A program made the position numbers and the translations under genes. Positions 43,645 through 50,972 of a stretch of 50,972 bases of DNA are shown in pieces. Under the pieces are notes generated by a model, which worked only from the letters and a program-made list of their open reading frames with translations, did no database searches and was not told the origin of the DNA. Positions within the stretch are counted from its first letter, which is position 1; each line of letters starts with the position of its first letter. The stretch covers positions 1 through 50,972 of the forward strand of contig SYAL01000016.1 of NCBI GenBank assembly GCA_005787585.1. Direction: 5' to 3'. Origin of the DNA: Bacteroidota bacterium (GTDB lineage Bacteria; Bacteroidota; Bacteroidia; B-17B0; Aurantibacillaceae).

Positions 43645-45705
43645 TTATTCTTCTTCTTCTTCAGTTTTTGGTTTATTCGTTTTTATTGGAGTTTTTGGTG
43701 CATTTACATCTACATAATTAAAATTAAGCACTTTAAATTCTGTTCTTCTATTTTTTTGGTGTAATGCATCTTTTTCTTCTTTTGATTTTGCTGCTTTGAT
43801 TAAATCATCTGTAACTATTAGTTTTGTTTGACCAAATCCTTTTGCAATTAATCTAGCAGCAGGAATATTTTTTTCATTTACTAAATAATCAACGCAAGAT
43901 TGAGCACGAGCTTCAGATAAGGTGAAATTAGAAGCAGCTTTACCCTGATTATCTGTGTGTGCACTTAATTCGCAAACAATCGTAGGATTATCTTTTAAAA
44001 TATTGAATAAATAATTTAATGAGTCTTTTGATTCAGGTAACAATTCTGCGCTACCCAATGCATATTGAATCTCTGGCATTCTCAAATCAGGCACAACCGG
44101 TTTAACAAAAAAATCAGCCTTAAATTCTTTTGAATGATCTTCGCCAACAGTTTGAAAAAAACGATGGTCTTTATTTGCTAAGTATCCATCTTTGGCAAAA
44201 GAAGCAGATTTTGATGATTTACTAGTTTCTGTTGAAACCGTGTAGGTTGTTTTTTCTTTTAATTTGAAAAAATAAGAACCATCTTTTCCAGTTGTTGATT
44301 CGCTTATTGTACCATCGCTACCTATTATTACTACCTTTACTAATTCAACTGGCTCGTTTTTGCCTTTACCTGTTTTTGAGTCACCTTCACAAAACACATT
44401 TCCTTTACCAGAAAACACTAATGCTGGTAAATTAAAACCCCAAATATCATCGTCACCTTTTCCACCTTCACGATTACTTGTAAAAAATCCTTTTTGTTTT
44501 TTTCCTTCAAAAATTAAACTAAAGTCGTCAAAAGCAGAGTTAATAGGCGCTTTCATATTTTCTGCATGTTTAGTAAATCTACCATCAGTACCAGCTTCGG
44601 CTTCAAAAATATCTAAACCACCTAATCCAGGATGATAATCAGAAGAAAAATATAAATGCTTACCATCATCTGATAAAGTAGGGAAAACTTCATTACCAGA
44701 AGTATTAACTTCTGGTCCAGCATTTTTTAATTGACCCCATAAATTGTTTTTAACATCAAATGTACAACTCCAAATATCAGCCCCGCCATATCCACCTGCT
44801 TTTCTAGAGGATAAATACAATGTTTTACCATCTGAAGATAAACATGGGTGGCCAAACTGAATGGTATCATTATTAAAAGGAAGTAATTCAGCATTTCCCC
44901 AAGTACTGCCTTGTTTTTTGGCCATATATAATCCACATCTACTTTTTTTACCTTTAGATTCAGGACATCTTGTAAAGAAAATCATGTCTCCTTTTTTACT
45001 TACCCAGGGTTGCCCTTCGTTTACTTCTGTTGAAATTGAAGGAGGTAACAAAACAGGTGTTGACCATTTTAAATTTTTATCAACTTTTGTTTCGTAAATA
45101 TCCGATTTATTTTTTCCTGTTGTTATATCTATATCTCCCAAACTACCTTCTCTATTTGAAGAAAAAACAATTGTTTTATTACTTTTATCACTAAAAGAGG
45201 CGCAATAATCTCGAGCTTTTGAATTAATTAAGGTCATATTCTCAATTTTATATCGAGTAGGATTTTCAGAATATTTTTTTGCTAGTTGACAAGAGGATAT
45301 CCCCCTGTCAGCTTTTTTTGCTTCTCCACCCTTTGTTTTGTAATTTTTATATTCTATGATTGATTCATCGTATTTTGATTCAATTTTTAAAACTTCGGCT
45401 AATTTTAAGAATACCACAGGTTCAATATAATTTTCTTTAATCGCTTTTTGATAATAGCTTTCTGCTTCCTTATAATCATTTATTTCTTGACTGGCTTCGC
45501 CTGCTCTGAAGAAAATATAGCCTTTAATTTCATCAGAAGAACCCGATAAAGCTTGTTTGTATAATGTAATTGCAGAAAAATACTCGTGATTTTCGAAAGC
45601 TTCGTCTGCTTTTACAAGATTTTTATTCTTTTTTTGGGAAACCCCTGAAAAAGATAATATTAAAGACAAAAAAGTTATTAAAAATTGTTTGATTAGTGTT
45701 TTCAT
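43645..45705 (-). CDS. TPR-PD40-CRD-OmpA protein, PorE-like T9SS component
   Basis: A 686-residue exported protein with four regions: signal peptide (~1-24), TPR repeats (~28-150), PD40/WD40-like beta-propeller (~165-420; repeats such as HPCLSSDGKTLYLSSRKAGG and FPTLSDDGKHLYFSSDYHPG), a carboxypeptidase regulatory-like domain (~440-520) and a C-terminal OmpA domain (~545-660; ELSAHTDNQGK, LSEARAQSCVDYLV, RRTEFKVL) that binds peptidoglycan. An acidic EEEEE tail ends the protein. This order matches PorE of the type IX secretion system, which anchors the machinery to peptidoglycan. Other OmpA/TPR paralogues share it, so the symbol is withheld. Confidence 0.85.
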   Translation of the reverse strand: MKTLIKQFLITFLSLILSFSGVSQKKNKNLVKADEAFENHEYFSAITLYKQALSGSSDEIKGYIFFRAGEASQEINDYKEAESYYQKAIKENYIEPVVFLKLAEVLKIESKYDESIIEYKNYKTKGGEAKKADRGISSCQLAKKYSENPTRYKIENMTLINSKARDYCASFSDKSNKTIVFSSNREGSLGDIDITTGKNKSDIYETKVDKNLKWSTPVLLPPSISTEVNEGQPWVSKKGDMIFFTRCPESKGKKSRCGLYMAKKQGSTWGNAELLPFNNDTIQFGHPCLSSDGKTLYLSSRKAGGYGGADIWSCTFDVKNNLWGQLKNAGPEVNTSGNEVFPTLSDDGKHLYFSSDYHPGLGGLDIFEAEAGTDGRFTKHAENMKAPINSAFDDFSLIFEGKKQKGFFTSNREGGKGDDDIWGFNLPALVFSGKGNVFCEGDSKTGKGKNEPVELVKVVIIGSDGTISESTTGKDGSYFFKLKEKTTYTVSTETSKSSKSASFAKDGYLANKDHRFFQTVGEDHSKEFKADFFVKPVVPDLRMPEIQYALGSAELLPESKDSLNYLFNILKDNPTIVCELSAHTDNQGKAASNFTLSEARAQSCVDYLVNEKNIPAARLIAKGFGQTKLIVTDDLIKAAKSKEEKDALHQKNRRTEFKVLNFNYVDVNAPKTPIKTNKPKTEEEEE

Positions 45706-45809
45706 ATTTAAGATAAATATATTGATATAAAATGCTAAAATAAGGATTTTTTTTTGAATTATATATCAAATGTGTTAGTTTTTTTAATTTAGATTATTTA
45801 ATTAAAGAT

Positions 45810-45817
45810 TAGATTTG
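45810..45817 (+). promoter_or_regulatory. TAnnTTTG -7 box upstream of hemW (TAGATTTG)
   Basis: A perfect consensus 61 bases before the hemW TTG. A second, weaker box, TATCTTTA, lies at 45863-45870, eight bases before the TTG. Which one is used is unclear. Confidence 0.35.
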
Positions 45818-45878
45818 TGAGTAAAATAAGTCTTTTAACAAGTACATTTAATTTAAGCAAATTATCTTTAAGCATTTT

Positions 45879-47000
45879 TTGTCAGGAATCTACATACATA
45901 TTCCCTTTTGTAAAAAAGCATGTTCTTATTGCGATTTTCATTTTAGTACCCAATTAAATGAAAAAACTAATGTTTTAAGTGCAATTTTGAAAGAAATAAC
46001 GCTTAGAAAAAAATATCTTTCAAATAATCAAATCGATAGTATATATTTTGGTGGAGGCACACCTAGTATTTTATCAGCGAAAGATTTGGGAATAATTATA
46101 AATCATTTATCTAAATATTTTTTTTGGCAAAAAAAAATTGAAATAACATTAGAAGCTAATCCTGATGATATTAACCCCAAAAAGCTAAAACAATGGATAT
46201 CCTTAGGAATAAATCGTTTAAGTATAGGTGTTCAAAGTTTTAATGATGAAGAGTTGAAATGGATGAATAGAGCTCATAATTCTTCCGAGTCTATTTTTTC
46301 GGTAAAAATAGCTCAAGATTTAGGATTTGAGAATATTACCATTGACTTAATTTATGGCAGTAAATTTCAAACTGTAAATTCTTGGGATTTAACTCTTCAA
46401 AAAGCAATTTCTCTCAATACACAACATATTTCAACTTATAATTTAACAATAGAAAAATCAACTGCGTTGGGATTAAAAAATAATAGAGGATTGGAGCCAT
46501 CAGTTTGTGATGATTTAAGTAGTAAACAGTTTTTATTACTACTGGAAAAATTAGGCCAAGCAAATTTTATTCAATACGAAATTTCAAATTTTGGAAAAAA
46601 AGATTTTTTCGCAGTTCATAATACAAATTATTGGCTTCAAAAAAAATATATGGGAATTGGCCCCTCAGCCCATTCTTATAATGGTTATTCTCGCCAGTGG
46701 AATTTAAAAAATAACTTGTTATATGTAAATGCATTAAATAATAATACAGATTTTTTTGTTTTAGAAAATTTAAGTTTAAAAAATCGATATAATGAATATG
46801 TTTTAACTCGTTTAAGAACCATTTGGGGTTGTAATGAAATTGAAATCAGTCAATTGTTTGGAGTTGAAATTTTAGCTCATTTTAAAAAAGCAGTAACTGA
46901 GAATAGAGAATTTTTTGAAATAAAAAAAAACATTTATACATTAAATAAATCAGGTCAACTTAAAGCAGATGGACTAACTTCTAATTTATTTTTATTATAA
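45879..47000 (+). CDS. hemW: Radical SAM haem chaperone HemW
   Basis: A 373-residue radical SAM protein with the cluster cysteines C11, C15 and C18 in CKKACSYCDF. The Phe after CD, where the oxidative-decarboxylation enzyme HemN has a fourth Cys, marks it as HemW, a haem-trafficking chaperone and not a coproporphyrinogen oxidase. Further motifs are SIYFGGGTPSIL, EANPDDI, GINRLSIGVQSFNDEELKW and the HemN C-terminal domain (RLRTIWGCNEIEIS). The start is TTG at 45879; an in-frame stop at 45849 leaves no ATG. It ends overlapping the convergent trmH stop by six bases. Confidence 0.93.
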   Translation: MSGIYIHIPFCKKACSYCDFHFSTQLNEKTNVLSAILKEITLRKKYLSNNQIDSIYFGGGTPSILSAKDLGIIINHLSKYFFWQKKIEITLEANPDDINPKKLKQWISLGINRLSIGVQSFNDEELKWMNRAHNSSESIFSVKIAQDLGFENITIDLIYGSKFQTVNSWDLTLQKAISLNTQHISTYNLTIEKSTALGLKNNRGLEPSVCDDLSSKQFLLLLEKLGQANFIQYEISNFGKKDFFAVHNTNYWLQKKYMGIGPSAHSYNGYSRQWNLKNNLLYVNALNNNTDFFVLENLSLKNRYNEYVLTRLRTIWGCNEIEISQLFGVEILAHFKKAVTENREFFEIKKNIYTLNKSGQLKADGLTSNLFLL

Positions 47001-47675
47001 TTTATTTTTTAAGAAATTTTCAATTAGCAATTTGCTCTTATCTACTGAAGTTTTCATCCAATCAAAATAAACATCTAATTTTTCTTGATCTTTTAATAGA
47101 TAATTATTCTGCGAATTACGCATTCGTTTTGTTAATTCATATATGCATATTCCTGCACAAACACTCACATTAAAACTTTCTGTAAAGCCAAACATTGGTA
47201 TTTCGACAAATTCGTCAGCCATATCAATTACTTCTTGCGAAACACCATCTAGCTCTGTACCAAAAATAAGAGCTAATTTTTTTTCAATAGGAAGTTTATC
47301 GATGGAACAATCTTTTTTATGAGGAGATGTAGCAACAATTCTGTAACCTAACTTTTTTAAATGATTAATTGCTTCAATTGTATTGTTATCAGTATTATTA
47401 TGTCGAGTAATTGTAAGCCAATTGCTGCTACCTAAATCAACATCTTTACTAATTTTTAAATGATTTCTATTTTCAATAAAGTGTACATATTGAATACCAA
47501 AACTTTCGCAGCTTCTTAAAACTGCACTTGCATTATGTGCTTGATAAACATTTTCTAAAACAATTCTTAAATGACTAGTTCTATTAGAAATAATTTCATT
47601 AAAACGTGCTTTTCTTTTATCTGAAATAAAACTTGATAAATAATTTATTAGCTCCGTTTTTTCTGAATTTTTCAT
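46995..47675 (-). CDS. trmH: SpoU-class tRNA 2'-O-methyltransferase (TrmH)
   Basis: A 226-residue SPOUT methyltransferase. The three motifs are visible: motif 1 NASAVLRSCESFGIQ (catalytic Arg), motif 2 LIFGTELDGVS and motif 3 IPMFGFTESFNVSVCAGI, which forms the SAM knot. An N-terminal helical extension (SSFISDKRKARFNEIIS) fits TrmH rather than RlmB, so G18 of tRNA is the probable target. It is divergent from the cobalamin riboswitch unit and convergent with hemW. Confidence 0.9.
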   Translation of the reverse strand: MKNSEKTELINYLSSFISDKRKARFNEIISNRTSHLRIVLENVYQAHNASAVLRSCESFGIQYVHFIENRNHLKISKDVDLGSSNWLTITRHNNTDNNTIEAINHLKKLGYRIVATSPHKKDCSIDKLPIEKKLALIFGTELDGVSQEVIDMADEFVEIPMFGFTESFNVSVCAGICIYELTKRMRNSQNNYLLKDQEKLDVYFDWMKTSVDKSKLLIENFLKNKL

Positions 47676-47727
47676 GCCTTAAAGCTGCAAAAAATAAATA
47701 AATTCTTCAATTTAAAATAGATTTTAT

Positions 47728-47735
47728 TATATTTG
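47728..47735 (+). promoter_or_regulatory. TAnnTTTG -7 box of the cobalamin riboswitch unit (TATATTTG)
   Basis: A perfect consensus ending three bases before the first pairing base of the riboswitch (47739). This position fixes the likely transcription start near 47739-47742 and calibrates the other boxes in the window. Confidence 0.65.
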
Positions 47736-47738
47736 TGT

Positions 47739-47903
47739 TGCAATTGGTTCTTTTTTAAACAAAAGATTAATAGGGAATAGTGTGAAATTCACTAATAGTA
47801 CCCGCTGCTGTGAGTCCTTTTAATAGCTTAAACATTCAAATGCCACTGATTATTCGGGAAGGTAGTTTTAAGCAAGGATAAGTCAGAAGACCTGCCAAAT
47901 GCA
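47739..47903 (+). ncRNA. Cobalamin (adenosylcobalamin-type) riboswitch
   Basis: The conserved elements appear in order: the closing stem TGCAATTGG (47739-47747) with CCAAATGCA (47895-47903), GGGAA then GTGTGAAATTCAC, CCCGCTGCTGTGAG, GCCACTG, CGGGAAGGT and the B12 box AAGTCAGAAGACCTGCC (about 47880-47896). These match the class that binds cobalamin and turns off B12-uptake genes. The 57 bases between the aptamer and the TTG start show no convincing terminator, so control of translation start is the likelier mode. Confidence 0.93.
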
Positions 47904-47960
47904 TTAATGTTAACGGTTTTCGGGAATTGAAACAAAAGACGTAATTAGTTTTTCAAATAA

Positions 47961-49886
47961 TTGAAATTAAAAACAAATAAGCATTTTGCTTGCTTAAACA
48001 ATTTTTATATTGTTTATTTTTTATTGTTTATGATAGTTAGTATCAAAGACTATTATTCTCAAGATACCACATTACTTAAAACTGTAGAAGTAATTACTCT
48101 TAAAGAAAATATTTCTCAAATCGGAAAAAAAATAGAACCCATCGATTCAATCATAAAACAACAATTCAAATTTAACTCGGTAGCGGATTTATTAAATTTA
48201 AACTCAAGTATTTTCATTAAGAATTACGGTCCAGGTGGTCTTTCAACATCCGCTTTTAGAGGAGGTAATGCATCGCAAACGGCTATTTTATGGAACGGCT
48301 TAAATATTCAAAATGCAATGCTTGGTCAATGCGACTTAGCATTGATGCCTAATTTACTTTTTGAAAATATAGAAATAGAATATGGTGGATCTTCATCAAT
48401 ATGGGGAAGTGGAGCAGTTGGAGGTAGTTTACACCTAAATAATAAATTAGAGTTTAATAAAGGATTTCAGATTAATACCAATATCGGTAGTGGCAGTTTT
48501 GGCTTGTTTAATTTCGCATCTAATTTATTATTAAGTAATAAAAGAGTTGCTTCATCAATTAAGTTTTACAGAACTTCCAGTGAAAATAATTTTACCTATA
48601 TAGATCCTTTTAATAATAGCAATGATTTAATAGTTCAAAAGAATGCTGCTTATAATTTTAATGGTTTAATGCAAGAGTTTAAAGTATTAATCAATCCAAA
48701 ACAAATTTTAACTATTAACACCTGGTTTAATTATAATCAAAGAAATTTACCTAGTTATTTTGAAAGTATTCAAAAAAAACGGCAACAATCAGATATTTCT
48801 TCACGCATTATTGCTAACTGGGTTTATTTTAAATCAAAAATAAGATGTTCAATTAAAGCTGCGATTTTTAATGATTACATTAATTATAATGATAGTTCAG
48901 CAGAAATATTTTCTAAAAGTAAATCACAAACTATTCTTATCGAAAATGAAAATTATTATAATTGGAAAAGTCGTCATGATTTTTATTTTGGTGTAAATAT
49001 GTCATTTAATCAAGCTTTTATCAGAAACTACGAATCCATAAAATATTTAAATAAAATATCTTTTTTAATTGGAAATAAGTTTTCTTTTTTAAATAGTAAA
49101 CTAATTTCTAATATTTCTGCCCGTGCAGAATATTTTAGTATTGGAACCTTACCTTTTACTGGGGGAGCGGCATTTGAATATCGTTTATTTGAACCAATTT
49201 CATTAATTTTTAATGCTGCTAAAGTTTATCGCCAACCAACATTAAACGAATTATATTGGATGCCCGGTGGAAATAATAATTTAAAAGCTGAACAGGGTCT
49301 TACTTTCGAGGGTGGGGCAAATTATAAAAAACAATTAAATAACTTATTGTTCCAAATTACTGGAGCGCTTTATAGTAGAGATATTAGAAATTGGATTTTG
49401 TGGATTCCTGCTCAAAATGGCACTTCGTCGGCTACTAATATTCAAAATGTATGGAGTAGAGGTTCAGAAACCACTTTAAAATTAAATTATAAAAAAAATA
49501 TAATTAAAATTGGTTCCAGTATAATGGCTTCTTATGTTTTATCAACTATTCAATCAAGTAAACAAGAAAATAATAATACCCTAAATAAACAGTTAATTTA
49601 TACTCCACGTTATTTGTTAAACTCAAATTTATCGGTTGGAATAAATAATATTTATTTCATTTTCTATCATCAATATACAGGTTATCGTTTCACAACAAGC
49701 GATAATTCCCATTGGCTAATACCCTATCAAGTATCTTCATGTAGATTAAATTATGTATTCGATATAAAAAAAATAAATTTATCTGTATTTGTCTCTTGTA
49801 ATAATTTATTTAATCAAAATTATTTTATTATTGCTGGACGACCAATGCCATTAAAGAATTACGAATTCGGAATTTCAATCAAATAA
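47961..49886 (+). CDS. btuB: BtuB-like TonB-dependent outer-membrane receptor
   Basis: A 641-residue receptor. The signal peptide is only complete from the TTG start at 47961 (hydrophobic FYIVYFLLFMIVSI, cleavage near YYSQ); the ATG at 48030 would cut into it. The plug domain (~40-165) has SVADLLNLNS, GLSTSAFRGGNASQTAILWNG and IEIEYGGSSSIWGSGAVGGSL. The rest is a 22-strand-type barrel with VYRQPTLNELYWMPGGNNNLK, a typical late-barrel region. The riboswitch directly upstream makes cobalamin or another cobamide the expected ligand. No BtuFCD genes are visible before the join at ~50858. Confidence 0.9.
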   Translation: MKLKTNKHFACLNNFYIVYFLLFMIVSIKDYYSQDTTLLKTVEVITLKENISQIGKKIEPIDSIIKQQFKFNSVADLLNLNSSIFIKNYGPGGLSTSAFRGGNASQTAILWNGLNIQNAMLGQCDLALMPNLLFENIEIEYGGSSSIWGSGAVGGSLHLNNKLEFNKGFQINTNIGSGSFGLFNFASNLLLSNKRVASSIKFYRTSSENNFTYIDPFNNSNDLIVQKNAAYNFNGLMQEFKVLINPKQILTINTWFNYNQRNLPSYFESIQKKRQQSDISSRIIANWVYFKSKIRCSIKAAIFNDYINYNDSSAEIFSKSKSQTILIENENYYNWKSRHDFYFGVNMSFNQAFIRNYESIKYLNKISFLIGNKFSFLNSKLISNISARAEYFSIGTLPFTGGAAFEYRLFEPISLIFNAAKVYRQPTLNELYWMPGGNNNLKAEQGLTFEGGANYKKQLNNLLFQITGALYSRDIRNWILWIPAQNGTSSATNIQNVWSRGSETTLKLNYKKNIIKIGSSIMASYVLSTIQSSKQENNNTLNKQLIYTPRYLLNSNLSVGINNIYFIFYHQYTGYRFTTSDNSHWLIPYQVSSCRLNYVFDIKKINLSVFVSCNNLFNQNYFIIAGRPMPLKNYEFGISIK

Positions 49887-49909
49887 ATATAAAACCAAAA
49901 AACAATATC

Positions 49910-50857
49910 ATGAAAAAAATTAAAATTATTTTATCATTATCTTTAGTTGCTTTTGCTTTAAAATCACAAACAACCGTAATTGATTTTGAAACATATACAC
50001 TTTCTACTAATTCTGCTTATTCTAGCTCAATGAGTATTCCTTTTCAAAATAATAATGTTTCATTTCAGTATAAGTGGAACGCAGCATTTAATTATTGGAG
50101 TGGAGGTTTTTCGTATACAAATAAATATGATTCATCAACTGTTGGATTTGGAAATTTATACGGTGTGAAACCATTCAAAGGTTATAATAACTCTAACATC
50201 TATGTTATCGGTAAAGATGGTGGTGTTATAAATTTAGGTGCAACTTCAAATACTGTAAATGGTTTTTATATAACAAATTCTACATATGCATACAAATCGA
50301 TGAAGCTTGGCGATTCTTTTGCTAAGAAATTTGGAGGTATTAGTGGCAATGACCCTGATTATTTTAAATTAACAGTTAAAGGTTTTAAATCTGGTATTTT
50401 AAAATCAGACAGTGTTAATTTTTACTTAGCTGATTATCGTTTTGCTAATAATTCTCTAGACTATATAGTTAATAATTGGCAGTGGGTAAATACATCTAGT
50501 TTAGGTGATGTTGATAGTATCAAATTTTTTATGTATTCGAGTGATATTGGTAATTTTGGTATAAATACACCACAATTTTTTGGTATGGATAATTTTACAA
50601 TTACTCAAACAATAGTTGGACTTAATGAAAATACAAATGATCATAAATTTAATGTTTATCCAAATCCATGTTATAATCTATTATCAATTGAAACAGATAA
50701 AGTAAATCAATCATCAATTAATATTTCAGATTTAAGTGGAAAAATTATTTATCACCAAAAATTAAATTTTATGCAAACAATATTAGATGTAAATTCATTA
50801 GAATCGGGAAATTATTTATTAGAAATACTTTCTGACAATAAAAAAATAATTAAAAAG
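49910..50857 (+). CDS. DUF4465 surface protein with T9SS sorting domain (3' end lost at a chimeric join)
   Basis: About 316 residues before the join. A signal peptide (1-20, FALKSQ) and a DUF4465 domain (~22-235; VIDFETYTL, NYWSGGFSYTNKYD, FYITNSTYAYKSMKLGD, QFFGMDNFTI) are followed by a type A T9SS C-terminal domain with VYPNP (~249-253) and LESGNYLLEI near its end. It should be exported through T9SS to the cell surface. It follows the receptor by 23 bases, so it shares the cobalamin riboswitch. A role in binding cobamides for the receptor is inference. The gene has no stop: the low-GC frame runs into high-GC DNA a few codons before the expected end. Confidence 0.85.
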
Positions 50858-50972
50858 GTGCTGCTCATGGACGAGCCCTTCGTGGGCCTGGACTACGCGC
50901 GGCGGGCCACGCTGCACCAGGTCCTGCTCGACCTGTGGGAGCGCTCGCGCCCGACGGTCTTCTTCGTCACGC
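50858..50972 (+). other. Foreign high-GC DNA: ABC-transporter ATPase fragment
   Basis: The last ~115 bases contain about 71% G+C against ~29% for the rest. Read in the frame of the preceding gene they give VLLMDEPFVGLD, an ABC ATPase Walker B and D-loop, then a stretch ending RPTVFFVT, the strand before the H-loop of nitrate/sulfonate/taurine-type importers. The sequence starts in mid-domain without a Walker A. This is best read as an assembly join or contaminating fragment from a high-GC organism. Confidence 0.85.

Noticed and set aside
45706-45878. RNA gene or small ORF between the PorE-like gene and hemW
   Set aside because: No tRNA-like cloverleaf, conserved RNA motif or frame longer than a few codons could be made out; only promoter-like boxes remain.
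47904-47960. Transcription terminator as the expression platform of the riboswitch
   Set aside because: The best pairing (around GTTTTC and GAAAC) is short and has no following T run, so translational control is preferred.
49910-50972. A natural fusion of a DUF4465 protein with an ABC ATPase
   Set aside because: The base composition changes abruptly at the join, the ATPase begins in mid-domain without Walker A, and a secreted T9SS sorting domain cannot sensibly precede a cytoplasmic ATPase.
50858-50972. BtuD, the ATPase of a B12 importer belonging to the riboswitch unit
   Set aside because: The fragment is about 71% G+C in a ~29% G+C chromosome and looks like a nitrate/sulfonate/taurine-type importer ATPase; its position beside btuB is a coincidence of the join.

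Overview
The window is about 51 kb of AT-rich DNA (roughly 29-30% G+C by eye). It is densely packed with protein-coding genes from a member of the Bacteroidota. The evidence is the gene set: a complete Bat (aerotolerance) operon, DUF2851, DUF4294 and DUF1573 proteins, a TPR/PD40/OmpA protein built like PorE of the type IX secretion system, a cargo protein with a VYPNP-type T9SS sorting domain, the Bacteroidota-type dihydroorotase, and promoter -7 boxes of the TAnnTTTG class with almost no Shine-Dalgarno sequences. It looks like chromosomal core DNA of a free-living, possibly uncultivated member. The order cannot be fixed from sequence alone. No tRNA, rRNA, CRISPR array, prophage or insertion sequence was seen.

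Layout. 1-1838: the end of a GT2 glycosyltransferase and a facing lipid-linked sugar flippase, probably the edge of a surface polysaccharide locus. 1864-10312: OsmC peroxidase, an outer-membrane protein coupled to lipA (lipoate synthase), valS, two tandem DUF1573 secreted proteins, a PspC-like protein, DUF2851 and a YdcF-family protein. 10340-13243: biotin carboxylase, DUF4294 and an orphan secreted protein. 13245-21526: the Bat block on the minus strand, transcribed moxR, DUF58, membrane protein, batA, batB, batC, batD, batE. Upstream of it on the same strand lie two amidohydrolase-family exported proteins and pdxA (21644-27100). 27193-32696: plus-strand run with a membrane-anchored cytochrome c, hflX, a GNAT acetyltransferase, an aminotransferase, a heptose-7-phosphate kinase and menG. 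32709-35495: dihydroorotase and PBP4-type carboxypeptidase on the minus strand. 35752-40423: a three-gene 2-oxoacid oxidoreductase with a GltD-like flavoprotein/ferredoxin subunit. 40438-45705: an AddA/RecB-like helicase-nuclease and the PorE-like OmpA protein. 45879-47675: hemW and trmH, convergent. 47728-50857: promoter, cobalamin riboswitch, TonB-dependent receptor and a DUF4465 T9SS cargo protein, which together look like a B12-controlled surface uptake locus.

How the parts work together. The T9SS link runs through the PorE-like periplasmic protein and the DUF4465 cargo. The Bat block pairs a MoxR AAA+ ATPase with DUF58 and VWA proteins and TPR partners at the inner membrane. Lipoate synthase, the 2-oxoacid oxidoreductase, biotin carboxylase and menaquinone methylation describe central and respiratory metabolism. 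The anchored cytochrome c and HemW fit a haem-using respiratory lifestyle.

Two points need attention. First, the last ~115 bases (about 50858-50972) jump to about 71% G+C and encode, in frame with the DUF4465 protein, the Walker B region of an ABC-transporter ATPase. I read this as a chimeric assembly join with foreign DNA. Second, at least five genes have a perfect TAnnTTTG box ending only 5-7 nt before the start codon. With the riboswitch promoter as calibration, this predicts leaderless or nearly leaderless mRNAs.
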